A DNA stretch of 64,000 bases. It comes from Gari tellinella. Its lineage: Eukaryota; Mollusca; Bivalvia; Cardiida; Psammobiidae. Location: the NCBI GenBank assembly GCA_922989275.2, contig OV277868.1:78172216-78236215 (forward strand), written 5' to 3'. The stretch's first letter is position 1; each line of letters starts with the position of its first letter. The translations under genes and the position numbers were made by a program. This document shows positions 10,435 to 20,154 of the stretch, in pieces. The notes under the pieces are model-generated. The model was not told where the DNA came from. It did not search any database and was given only the letters and a program-made list of their open reading frames with translations.

Positions 10435-11764
10435 TTGCTAGATGACCCAGACGTGGTTTCCCAGGCTCATTGGAATTTTGGAAGATCATCCCGTGATAAT
10501 AATCAAAAGGAAAGGTTTACTGACACTTCCACATCTGAAGCACGAACAAGAACACCCATTAGCTCAACGAGTGAACTTAATGGCATGCAAAGTGTCAGGA
10601 ATTGTTTCAGAGAACGCGGCTTTTCAGAACAAACTACCAAAATATGCATGGCCTCATGGAAATCAGGAACTAGGAAACAGTACAACACATTTATCATTAG
10701 ATGGTTTCAATACTGTCGTGAAAGGACGATCACTCCAATTTCACCGCCTCTGGAAGAAGTGATAAAGTGTTTGACACAGCAGTATAATCATGGTTTAGGA
10801 TATGACAGTTTAAATACAGCCAGAGGGGCACTTTCATCCCTAGGTTTGAACTTTGATGGGTTTCGTGAAGGCAACCACCCTCTTATTATTAGATTTATGA
10901 AAGGGTTTTTTGCGCTGAGGCCGACAAGACCTCGCTTTACTTCAGTTTGGGATGTGAATCAAGTTATAAATTGTTTACGGAGGATGTCACTTGTGAAACA
11001 TTTAACGTTCAAGGATTTGACATTGAAACTTACTATGATTATGGCTTTGACCCAAGCAGCATGAGTGCAAACATTACATTTAATTACTGTACGTGGTTAT
11101 AAGAAGTTGAAATCAGAATTTATATTTGAGTTTTCAGATTTGTTAGAGCAAAGCAGGCCAGGTTGTAATATATCTCACATTAGTTTTAAGGCCTTCCCTC
11201 CAGATAGGAGGTTATGGGTATATACGGTACTTAAATAATATTTGCAAAGGACAGCATCTTGCAGAATGACTGCAACTAATGAAAACAGAAAAAAGATTAC
11301 TACCCAGTTATGTAAAACCATACAAATCGGTCAGCCGGGACAGCATCTCAAGATGGATGAAGACAATAATGATACGGGCTGGAATCAATGTGTAAGAGTT
11401 TGGGCTCCTATATTCACTTTGCTTTATGTTTGACTTGCGTGTTGTTTTCTATTTAGTGTGTAGATGTAGGAATTGTATTGCGTGTGTGTGAATGTGTGTG
11501 TTTGTTGTGGTATGACTGTGTGTGTGTGTTCTGCTTGAGAGGTGGGTGTATTGTTTGTGTTACGTTTCCTGCTTGAGTCTTTCGTATTTATTTGGATCCC
11601 ACAGTGTAAGAGCAGCTGCTGTTTCAAAGGCTAAACTAAACTCTGTACCAATAGTAGACATTCTGAAAAAAGCTGGATGGTCCAGAGAGCGGACATTTGC
11701 CAAGTTCTATGACAAGGAGATACGACTGCAGGAAGACAATTTCCAATCAGGAAAACTGCAGTAG
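10435..11764 (+). pseudogene. DIRS tyrosine recombinase, interrupted
   Basis: 10570-11061 encodes the N-terminal and core-entry part (SWKSGTRKQYNTFI and GYDSLNTARGALSSL). The frame meets a TGA at 11062-11064 where relatives carry the first catalytic arginine before QTL. Further decayed sequence includes YVKPYKSVSRDSISRWMK, read across a frameshift up to about 11400. A 190 bp Penelope-like fragment follows. The C-terminal domain resumes at about 11596 with GSHSVRAAAVSKA (the HxxR box) and TFAKFYDKEI (the catalytic tyrosine region), ending at 11764. The enzyme would integrate circular DIRS DNA. This copy is dead. Confidence 0.82.
11404..11595 (+). mobile_element. 5'-truncated Penelope-like 3' end
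   Basis: Reverse complement of 5583-5763, including the (TG)n tract and TCCTGCTTGAGTCTTTCGTA, ending in the same TATTTATTTG terminus. It sits inside the recombinase gene. As a 190 bp piece it is best explained as a 5'-truncated retrotransposition event. Confidence 0.75.
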
Positions 11765-11801
11765 GTTAGTGTAGTTTTTTACATTATAGCGTTGAAATCT
11801 C

Positions 11802-12021
11802 CTTTAAGAACGACTGAATTTTTTTACGAAAAATAATTCAAAAAATTAAACGAGACTTACCTTGGTTATGTCGATGTTTGATTGTTATTCTTTGAGTAAA
11901 ATATTGAAGGAGGGCTTAAAGGCCACCCTCCCACCCTACAAGGTTTATGAATCATGGTAAATTTTCCGATCATTTTCTGTCGTTCATTTCGCTTGAACGC
12001 CGAAAAAATCAATTCATTTCT
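11802..12021 (+). repeat. DIRS right inverted terminal repeat
   Basis: Reverse complement of 5270-5467, slightly longer because of an insertion with CCACCCTCCCACCCTAC near 11921-11940. Confidence 0.8.
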
Positions 12022-12097
12022 TAATTGTTTGCCGTTTAAGTTAGCAGTTTGTGCCCCGTGTGCAGCGTGCAGAATACAGTAGAGATAATGTTTTCCT

Positions 12098-12312
12098 TCC
12101 AAATAACCCCGGTTACGCTTAAACTATTATTTCTATTGCAAACCGTTTGGAGCCAGATTAGACACCGGGTAACCCGGCGTCTGATCAGGCTCCAAACTGT
12201 TTGCCTCTTAGATAAAAACTGGTAGTCTGAATTGTCAAAATGTTGTCAGTTCCTATATTTCATTGCGATGCGTTTGCGTTTGAACGAAATAATTTTGTTT
12301 TTTCACCACTGT
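12098..12312. mobile_element. Decayed MITE, CAGTGGAGAA type (family A)
   Basis: Contains the cassette (12140-12210: GCAAACCGTTTGGAGCC, GGGTAACCC, GGCTCCAAACTGTTTGCC) and the GCGTTTGCGTTTGAACG block typical of family A, ending CCACTGTA. The left end is eroded. Confidence 0.6.
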
Positions 12313-12701
12313 ATTTCAAACCGGTAGCCAACTCGCAATCGATGGTCATCGACGGTCATCTATTTCTTTACTAAACGTGCTACTGGTTGTTCCATACGAA
12401 GACTACAGTAGTGCGTCAAACAGTGAGGACACATTTGTGCGTGACCCGCGGTGTCATCTCGGTCAATACTATTTGCATCAATTATGACAAATTGGCCCGT
12501 AATGTGCATACTGTGTTATCATTTACCTAATGGCCTGTTGCTAGTTTTGATACAGATGACCAATCAAAGGAGGTTGAGCTTCAATAATACTCATTCTGCT
12601 TTACTTCCAGCCTGCTTTAAGCTATAATCTGCTACGATATAGAAATATTGCATATCTAAGACTATTATGTATTATGTGGAACTACAGTTGTTTGCCACAA
12701 A

Positions 12702-13520
12702 TAAGTTCCCACCCTGGAAATATGTCATAAGTTTTTGATGAATTTGAGCTGATTAAGGTAAACAGAAACCTGTCAATTAACTTAAGAGTCACTAAAGGTA
12801 AATATCTACCAAAAGCTGAAATAATATCCGATCAGACTGAGAGGTGACATTTTATTTACTTCTGAATTAATTCGGTTGCTAAGCAACTTTAGAACACTAG
12901 TGGAAATCTATGACTTGTGTTCTTAATAATGGTGCCATGCAACGTAAAACATCACATGGCATCCACACATGATATCATTTTAAATAGAAATTGTTAATGA
13001 TTATTAAACATTTCCAACTGTTAAGCTAAATCAGAACTTTGTAAAATGACAGATATGTAATAATGAAACTTAAGTTGTTGAAAATGCCATCTCCATTGCT
13101 TTCTGTGTTAATCTTATGAAAAGCAATAGAGATGGTGTTTTCAATAACTTAAGTTTCATAATTACACATCTGTCATTTTACTAAGACTTGATTTAGTTGA
13201 ACAATTACAAATGTTTAATAATAATTAATGATTTCTCTTTAAAATGACAGCATGTCATGATGACATGTGATGTTCACGTGGACATGGCAACCTTATTAAG
13301 AACACTAGTCATGGATTTTCACTAGTGTTCTAAAGTTGCTTAGCAACCAAATCAATTCAGAAGTAAATAAAATTTCAACTCTCAGTCTGATCGGAAATTA
13401 ATTCAGCTTTTGGTAGATATATACCTTTAGTGGCATTTAAGTTAATTGACAGGTTCCTGTTTACCTTAAACAGCTCAAATACATCATAAACTTATGACAG
13501 ATTTCCAGGGTGGGAACTTA
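12702..13520. repeat. Giant imperfect palindrome of about 820 bp
   Basis: The left arm begins TAAGTTCCCACCCTGGAAA and the right arm ends TTTCCAGGGTGGGAACTTA. The arms of about 400 bp match throughout: CATAAGTTT, GGTAAACAG, GTCAATTAACTTAA, TTGCTAAGCAACTTTAGAAC and CTTAAGTT. The loop is about 13103-13119. It looks like a foldback element. Small inner palindromes near 12890-12930 and 13290-13330 differ between the arms. No coding sequence. Confidence 0.9.
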
Positions 13521-13544
13521 CTTACGTCCGTTTCGAACAGTGTA

Positions 13545-13735
13545 CTTTTGAATAGTTCACTTGTCCTATGCAAACAGTGAATACCCAGATCAGAGGGCTC
13601 CGAAAGGAGCCATCTGATCAGGGTCTTCACTGTTTGTCATAATGCCAAACATTGACAAAGTCAGAAATGGACTAAACTAAAATGGAAACTGGGATTGTCC
13701 ATTTGAAGTTTCAGGGAGGAATTCATTAAATTAGT
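13545..13735. mobile_element. Decayed TTAA-type MITE (family D)
   Basis: The cassette at 13571-13640 is the GAGGGCTCC variant. The right flank reads TGGGATTGTCCATTTGAAGTTTCAG with pauses, as in the 3425-3652 copy. The TTAA ends are eroded. Confidence 0.55.
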
Positions 13736-13777
13736 ACACATGTGTATTAATGGAGTAATGTATAAAGAACGTCTCAC

Positions 13778-13944
13778 CTGCCAGACATACCACGGGTTTG
13801 ATTTCAGTTCTGAGATTTGCCAACACGCTAGTTGTGAAGTCAATATAGGCACTTCGTCCTTTTTTAAATTCTACAGAATTTCCTGACACATAACTATGAA
13901 CACCAATCAAGGTTTCGTTGGAGTTGCCTTTCCAAAATCGATAT
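13778..13944 (-). CDS. Exon: C-terminal part of uncharacterised ectodomain
   Basis: A 167 bp minus-strand exon, phase 2 to 1. The acceptor is CTGTTTTCAG (about 13945-13954) and the donor is GTGAGA at 13772-13777. The translation starts YRFWKGNSNETLIGVHSY and ends in a PVVCLAG-like stretch with one cysteine. It joins the 14904-15016 exon through a split glycine codon. NET is a possible N-glycosylation site. The residues after an LDLa module, with WKG-NSNET, loosely recall fibrinogen-related domains in neurexin-IV-like proteins; that assignment is weak. Confidence 0.68.
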
Positions 13945-14110
13945 CTGAAAACAGATTTCAATATGGAAAATGTGTTTACATAACCGAACAAAAACTACGA
14001 CACATTGTACATGCATTATGAATAATGGTTTTATGCATTTTGCTTTGCCTGTTGAAAGATATTAAAGGTAAAACGTGTGGGTTTATAAAGCCTGCATTTA
14101 CGTAAGTCGT

Positions 14111-14346
14111 ATTCTGCCGACCTTTACATCTATCTCCTTGATCATCGAGTCACAAGTCGGCCATTTACATACGGCGCAAGTTGCAGCCATGGCATATTGA
14201 CTTCTTTCCCTCCCAGGTACCCATTTAATTCACCTTGGTGAAGTGGCGCAATTTAGCGTTGATAACAATTCCAGTGATCCTGACAGGGCTCGAACCAGGA
14301 ACCTCTTGCTTCCTAGTCGAGTATCCTACCACTGGACCACCGCCCC
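14111..14346 (-). mobile_element. tRNA-derived SINE (family 1)
   Basis: The minus strand begins with a tRNA-like head (GGTCCAGTGGTAGGATAC as A-box region, GGTTCGAGCCC as B box, near 14278-14345). A conserved body follows with CACTTCACCAAGGTGAATT and AAATGGGTACCTGG. A second copy is at 33064-33311. The B box suggests Pol III ancestry. Confidence 0.75.
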
Positions 14347-14903
14347 TACAAAAAGGTGTTGAAAGGTGTTCTCATGTGTAATTTAATCATTTTTGCTGTA
14401 GCTTTTTCTAATCAGTGTTTTTAAGGTGTTAGTATAGTCTAAGTTAATCCTTTTTGCCGTAGCGTTATCAGTCTCAACTCATTAACCTCTGAAACTTTTA
14501 ACAGACAATTCAAATTCCCATTCAAGTCTAATTCATTTTCAACTACATATATTTAAGGTTGTTTTTACGATAGAATGCATAATGACCATGCAGCAACTGA
14601 TCAGCGGGCTCATAAGCTGTTTGTAAAATACCCGGATACTTCTCACAAGTCATGTACACTTTATGTAAAAGACGCAAAAGCATGACAAAAAGGAATAATG
14701 ACTTTAAATCTTTCCTGAGTCGCTATCAACACACCACGGCCTCTTTGTCTCTGACGTACACTAAAACTGACGATTCTAGTCTAGTCTAGTTTCAAAATTT
14801 ACTATCAAGTGTTGTTTTGAATGATATATTAAAACATCACAAACAGTCCAGACCTTTGGAATGGATTTTTGATTCGGCAGTGAAAGGTTTAAAGTGAATT
14901 TAC
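14347..14903. other. Intron with a decayed family D remnant
   Basis: 14472-14640 carries AACTCATTAACC, GACAATTCAAATTCC and a half cassette CAACTGATCAGCGGGCTC, which are remnants of a TTAA MITE. Nothing else recognised. Confidence 0.45.
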
Positions 14904-15016
14904 CCGTCAGTGGTGTATTGAACGCTCTTTGGTCGACAAAAGCTGTAGCTTCCATTGTAGATAGGATCGAGGTACGAAGCCACTTTGTCTAAGTGATATT
15001 TGCATCGCTCTGTTAC
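14904..15016 (-). CDS. Exon: middle part of uncharacterised ectodomain
   Basis: A 113 bp minus-strand exon, phase 0 to 2. The acceptor is CTTTCCTTTAG (about 15017-15027) and the donor is GTAAAT at 14898-14903. The translation starts VTERCKYHLDKVASYLD and ends YTTDG, with two cysteines and an N-G-S glycosylation sequon. It is not a long open frame and is found only through its splice sites and phase agreement with both neighbours. Confidence 0.68.
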
Positions 15017-15121
15017 CTAAAGGAAAGACATAAATTACATAACAGCAAACAATCTTAGCTAAAATATTTCATATTCAAATTACCATATGCCCTATTGCTG
15101 ATTTTGAAGGCAGATGACTAC

Positions 15122-15350
15122 TTAACCCATTTATACCCAGTGGAATTTTCCATGTTTATATATTGGATTAGTCCATTTTTTATCAAAGGGATGCTTGGTT
15201 AAAATTTTCATTTTCATTATGTTTTATATTGAAATTCCTATCATCAAACAGTGTAGACTCTGATCAGACGCCGCATAATGCGGCGTCTGAACAGAGTCTA
15301 CACTGTTTGACTATGTCCCATATATGGGATCGTGGGCACAAATGGGTTAA
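15122..15350. mobile_element. TTAA-flanked MITE (family D)
   Basis: TTAACCCATTTATACCCAG at the left and GGGCACAAATGGGTTAA at the right give clean inverted ends with a TTAA target, as in piggyBac-type elements. The core at 15247-15315 is the cassette with TAGACTCT arms and GCATAATGC centre. It sits within a decayed second-type hairpin (GGCAGATGACTACTTAA ... GCAGTCTGCTTTACTTTC). Confidence 0.75.
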
Positions 15351-15812
15351 GCAGCAGTCTGCTTTACTTTCAACATAGTTTAAGATAGCATACACTATGC
15401 TACAGAATATACTTCTAAGGTAGACATGCATGAAATATATTCGTCAACGTTGGAATAAATTAACGATTTAACAGAAAGACAACAAAGCTCGCCGGTGGTA
15501 CATTGCGAAACTTAAAATCAAAGATTACGTTCAAGGTCACATGTGTCAGACTGTCTGCCTAAATGGAAAGGCATTGCCAATATTTCAAATATGAAAACAA
15601 TATCTGAAGGAACTTAGGAGTTATAAGCATTTTTCGAAACTTAAACACTGATTTCGAAACCTAAATGCGGACCCTGAGTTCAAGGTCAATGTCACAGGGA
15701 CAAAATCCTTAGGTGCATGGAAATGTCTTGTCCATATACACATGCATACATGTATCAAACTATGATTTTGTGTAAGTCCTTATCATGATGCAAATACTTT
15801 CAAAATGTTGCA

Positions 15813-16061
15813 AACTTATTCACCCCTGACAAATTTAATGGACAGTTCCAATTTCAAACCAAATCTAGTCCATTTTTGACTATTTAGAGTTGATTTTAAC
15901 AATCTATTTCAAAATGACAAACAATCTAGACCCTGATCAGAGGGAACCTTAAGAAGCCCTCTGATCATGGTTTACACTGTTTGCATGGGACTAGTGTAAT
16001 CTTTACAGGTACACTGTTTTTAAATGACGAGTATACTCGTCGCTAGGATTGAATGTGTTAA
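15813..16061. mobile_element. TTAA-type MITE (family D), reverse orientation
   Basis: Ends AACTTATTCACCCCTGA and GGATTGAATGTGTTAA; the core at 15920-15990 is the GAGGG-variant cassette. It contains GACGAGTATACTCGTCG, also present at the start of the 3425-3652 copy. Confidence 0.6.
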
Positions 16062-16062
16062 G

Positions 16063-16192
16063 TTGAGTCTGAGTTCGTATTTAAGCATTTTGATTGTCAG
16101 ATGTGAGCTTTTACTGAGGTAAAAGTTCAAATCAGAGTAATCAAATGATTGAGAACGATCTAAGACTCAACTCAAACGCTTTATAACATTGG
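16063..16192. mobile_element. Short MITE, GTTGAGTCT ends (family F)
   Basis: Inverted ends GTTGAGTCTGAG and AGACTCAACTCAAACGCTTT. A relative lies at 29110-29275 with the same TTTATAAC flank. Confidence 0.5.
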
Positions 16193-16408
16193 GTAGAGAT
16201 TTACAACAAGGCAACATAAAAGTAGTGACACGCACGAACTAACAGACATGCATGTATGTTAAACCTTCAACACTCTATGAAGTTGTCGTCTGCAACGTTT
16301 TTAGGATAATTTGTATAAATAATAACCAGTGTGTCAAACAATTAGTCTCCAAATGAAATGGTTTATGGTAAAAAATACTTGATCTGGATCTTACATGTAT
16401 TGTCTTAC

Positions 16409-16590
16409 CTCGAATGTGCATATCTGTCCGTGATCTCTAAACACTTCGGCGCTTACAGAACCTAACATAGTATGGCCTGTCATTGCAGACCATAGCCGGG
16501 CCCAGTCCAGTAGAGATCTTATTCCGAGAACGTTTGTATCAATCCAATAAAACTGACAGTCAAGGAAAAAGCCAACATTTTGTATATCAA
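16409..16590 (-). CDS. Exon: N-terminal part of uncharacterised ectodomain
   Basis: A 182 bp minus-strand exon, phase 1 to 0. The acceptor is TATTTTTACAG (about 16591-16601) and the donor is GTAAGA at 16403-16408. The translation has VDIQNVGFFLDCQFYW, LLDWARLWSAMTG and DHGQICTFE. The first piece follows a YEYWKDGY segment in the previous exon, which loosely resembles the CxEWxxxGYxxxGxY...CDF start of fibrinogen-related domains. Function unknown; probably extracellular. Confidence 0.68.
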
Positions 16591-16932
16591 CTGTAAAAAT
16601 ATAAAGAAACTCTAACACCACTTGCGCCCACCCTATATAAATAGAGAAGGGACGCATAAGTATTTAAATTCTCTATAAATCACAAGTTCGCTGTAACAGT
16701 TTAACCTGAAGTCGAAATATGGCTTTGAAAATTCGTGCACCAAACAATATAGCGCCGTTGCGTTTGAAAAAGGGCGTAAAGTACGTATCCATTGAGTAGA
16801 GTGGTAAACTAACAATTCATAGGATACCAAGAGGATCGTCAGCCTACGTGAATAACATGGCAGTGCACCGTATTTCAAACTTGAAGGCGCTGGTACGATA
16901 GACTGTTTGCGTGTAGATTTATTGTGTTTGAA

Positions 16933-17185
16933 TTAACCCTTCCACTCTCAATGACGCCAGAAGGTACATTTGCAAACAGTTTGAATTCTGATCAGACGCC
17001 GCGTCACGCGTCGTCTTATCAAAATCCAAACTTTTTGACACTCGTATCGATATATTTTAAGTCATACTACATTAAATCTTACTTTAAAATGATCTTGCAA
17101 ACAACAAAATCGAAGCAGACGACAACGAAACGGTAAAGGGGTAAAACTACATGTATCACGGACATTTTGGTAGTGAAAGGGTTAA
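16933..17185. mobile_element. TTAA-flanked MITE (family D)
   Basis: TTAACCCTTCCACTCTC and GTAGTGAAAGGGTTAA are the ends; the cassette is at 16970-17043 with one decayed arm (GTCGTCTTATCAAAATCC). Confidence 0.7.
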
Positions 17186-17893
17186 ATTCGTGTTACTTCT
17201 TCCTCCCTAAAACATTTAGAGGAAAATTCCAGCATCTCATTCAGTCTACCGGTGGTTCATATGAGACTATTGTTTTTTGTCAAATATATTGCAATATGTG
17301 ACAAATAGCCAATACCTTGGTTAAAGGGCTCCTTTAGAAATTTTCTACGATTTTGATCTTCACTGTATACATACCACATGTGTAATCTTCAGAATTATAC
17401 TTTTTGTATGAACGCAATTATGTGTGTGTGACTAGAGTTTAAAAATGTTAATTTAACAATACCTTTCTCTTGTAAATCACAAACAACCAGCATGTTAAAG
17501 ACATTACATGACCAAGCTTGAGTGGAAACACCTAGCACCGTTGAAAGTTTGAGTCAAATCATGGAGCCCATGCACTTACTCGGCTAGCGTCTAGGCAAAT
17601 AATCATTCAGGCGTCTCATGTGAGGCCCGCACCTAATATTTGATAGCTCGGTTAGTAAAACCCATTGAAAAACCTATTGAGATCTAGTATGTAAGGGCCT
17701 TTATTCAAAGCTGAGCAGCTGCATAAACAATGTTCTCATGCTCTATACCGGTATACCAGTATTTTGACATCTAGTGAGAACAATGGGGGAAATCAATGAA
17801 TGGACTGGCTTAATGTCTTTAAGCGTTTTTGAACGCGCAACTCCTGTGTGAAAAGAGCGCTATATAAATCTGGTATAATAATAATGCTCTTAC
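17186..17893. other. Intron sequence, nothing recognised
   Basis: No exon or element identified between the MITE and the LDLa exon. Confidence 0.4.
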
Positions 17894-18079
17894 CTACGTC
17901 TTCCATTGTCAAATTGCTGTTGTAGCCATCTTTCCAATATTCATAGCATGTGTTGTAAGTTTTAGTGCAGGACATTTCATCCCTACCATCGGCACAGTCA
18001 GAGACCCTATCACAAACTAGAGACTTTGGTATGCATACCAAGTCACCGCAAGAAAATGCGACTTTGTCGTTACATGACT
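17894..18079 (-). CDS. Exon: LDLa module plus start of next domain
   Basis: A 186 bp minus-strand exon (62 codons, phase 1-1). The acceptor is ATATATTTCAG (about 18080-18090) and the donor is GTAAGA at 17888-17893. It encodes a complete six-cysteine LDLa module ending VCDRVSDCADGRDEMSC, with the acidic calcium residues largely kept. NTCYEYWKDGYNSNLT follows, with an N-L-T glycosylation sequon, as the start of the domain continued at 16409-16590. Having the module and the next domain start in one exon ties the ectodomain exons to the LDLa gene. Confidence 0.85.
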
Positions 18080-18859
18080 CTGAAATATATTGTTAGAGAT
18101 GAAACATTGACATAATATTAATATATACGACCGTGTAATACATATAACTCCATTATATCACATAATAATATGTCACAACAGCCGTTCTCTTGCTATAACC
18201 ATATAACAACACTCTATCTTAAACTGAAAACAGTCTATAGTCCAATATGTTTTTAATTAAACTCAGTGCTTTTACAATACAATAAAATACAATATATTTT
18301 ATTGGCATTAAGTACAATGTCTACTTCTAGCCATCCAGTGTCACTGGAGTGAACATGAAATTACACATACAAATAACATTTTATCAGAGAAGCATAAATA
18401 AATCAACAAGTAATGATAACATTATCGTACCTTATAAAATAAAGTTACAATGTATCTGAGACTTACTCCAGTATTCCCTTACAGTGAGGACGGGCTATGG
18501 TCACCGCCACTCAATATAAGGGAATACGATGAGTGGTAACGGGTTTATTTTATAGTTTTAGTTTATAGTTTTATTGGGAGAAGTTAAGTTAGTCTTTCAA
18601 GAGTATTTCGAAAATCTATTATGGTCGCTTGAAGTTGAGTTAAAACGACACAGAAAGCTACTGCCATAGTCTTCTGTGTCGTTTTCATCCCACCATAACC
18701 CCTTTTCTGTTTTAGAGATTTACGCTAGGTCATACTCGCTAATATTTGAATTTGAAATTTTGTAAAAACGTCAATCGATCATATGATGCAGAGAGGCGTG
18801 TCTGTATATATATACATGTATGATAGACTGTGCGTGTGGTTTACACTCACGTGAAATAT
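18080..18859. other. Intron with two small hairpins
   Basis: 18472-18526 has inverted TATTCCCTTA/TAAGGGAATA. 18619-18698 has inverted TTATGGT...AAAACGACACAGAA arms. No exon seen. Confidence 0.5.
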
Positions 18860-19802
18860 TTTGGCCGCAGTTTTCCCGCCATCTGTCACGTGTTACGTCT
18901 AGTATCACGTGACTTGGCCCCGGAAAACATTCCGACATATCTACTACAGTATGGACATTCTATATCGACTCTGCATTCAACAGGATCTAACATAAGAGTA
19001 ACAAGAGCAATCATTTTAATTTCAATTTCAGTCAAACCCGCATTTAGCGTTTATTCAACAGAAGGTTAGTTGTAAGTCTTTGATATAAATCACTGAAACT
19101 TCGAGCAGATGTGACATGTACAAAGCTCCTATGAGATGTGTGCATTATTTTCACTCGGTGCAAATCAGTCATTGTTTTGATTATTATTCTAGTTTATTAG
19201 ATCATTGATCGCTAAGCACGAGCTTGACTGTATAAAAAAACATTGAACATCTATAACCAAGCTACTGATTCTAGAGTGTCCAGTAGTGAGGTGCGACTGT
19301 ATATCCAACATTTATAGTACACGTGGCTATGTTCCGTTAGAGCGCGCCCACGTTACAGTGATATCATTGGTAGACATTATATGAATATGCAGACATGTTT
19401 CCCGCCAATTGTCACGTGTTACAAGGTGGGCGTGTTACTATAAACTTACTATGTATTTAGTATCACGTGGCAGAGTCACGGAAATAATCAATATACAGTC
19501 ATGCCTCCCTACTTCGGCATTAGATCTTTGCGGAGATTCTGCACTTTTTCGATGTTTTAGCTTGGGGAAAACAACATTTTTTACATTAATTACAGTCAAA
19601 CTTGCACCAAGCGCCCAATGAACAATATACCCACTATAATAATGTGGTATAGATGACTGTCCAACCCCGAGCAGATACAATGTATTAAGCTCCCAGTGGG
19701 AGATTTATACATTATTCCCGCCCCGCGTTAAACAGCCACATGTCTAAAGAGAACATTCAATGACTGGTCGCTCGATACGAGTTTGACTGTTACAAATACA
19801 TA
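18860..19802. repeat. Two diverged copies of a 0.4 kb repeat
   Basis: 18860-19245 and 19395-19802 share, in order, TTCCCGCCA, GTCACGTGTTAC, AGTATCACGTG, ACAGTCAAACYTGCA-like sequence, GAGCAGAT and GAGYTTGACTGT. They are tandem relatives with a spacer, well diverged. Each carries CACGTG E-box-like sites. Origin unknown. Confidence 0.55.
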
Positions 19803-19854
19803 ATATATATATACAGCTTTTCCCGGTAGTTTCCGGCATCACGCCGACATTATT

Positions 19855-19856
<2 letters not shown>

Positions 19857-19891
<35 letters not shown>
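19857..19891. repeat. (TA)n microsatellite
   Basis: A TA run marks the 3' side of the Penelope-like element. TA-rich tracts also mark its 5' side (23560-23570 and 23738-23772), so the element probably entered a TA repeat. Confidence 0.8.
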
Positions 19892-19896
<5 letters not shown>

Positions 19897-19984
19897 TTAA
19901 AAGAAAGAAAGAAACTCAGAACGAGTAAATTAAGTAAAAAAAGTTGAAGACATTCACTGGATTTTTTAAACTTTTATTTCCCAA

Positions 19985-20010
19985 CGCGTTTCGTTTAATA
20001 CTCATCAGGG
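19985..20010 (-). ncRNA. Hammerhead-ribozyme-like core, PLE 3' region
   Basis: The minus strand reads CCCTGATGAG, seven bases, then CGAAACGCG, that is, the CUGAUGA and GAAA conserved boxes of a hammerhead separated by a very short stem II. Penelope-like elements are known to carry hammerhead motifs. I cannot place stem III and the cleavage triplet with confidence, so activity is not claimed. Confidence 0.5.
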
Positions 20011-20154
20011 GAATAAATACAATATGATCATGGTAACAACGTGATGACGTTAACATACTGTCTATGACGTCACGTCGTCATGACGTCATGAGGCATTGTT
20101 TAATTTAAGAATGTAGTTTTTTTACGAATTGGTTTAACTCATGTCGTCATGACT

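Larger units (their letters stand above)
5270..12021 (+). mobile_element. DIRS-like tyrosine-recombinase retrotransposon, broken and nested
   Basis: Inverted terminal repeats at 5270-5467 and 11802-12021 enclose plus-strand remnants in DIRS order: a gag-like stretch, reverse transcriptase with RNase H, then a tyrosine recombinase. Three later insertions split it: a Penelope-like element (5583-8257), a TA-flanked MITE (9709-9913) and a 190 bp Penelope-like 3' fragment (11404-11595). Removing them rejoins the DIRS reading frames, for instance the recombinase resumes at an FGSHSVR motif. DIRS elements integrate through a recombinase rather than a DDE or LINE-type endonuclease. Frameshifts and stops show this copy is dead. 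Confidence 0.85.

Noticed and set aside
11404..11595. Spliceosomal intron in the recombinase gene (GTAAGA near 11392)
   Set aside because: The interval is the reverse complement of the Penelope-like 3' end at 5583-5763, so it is an insertion. No acceptor sits at the point where the frame resumes.
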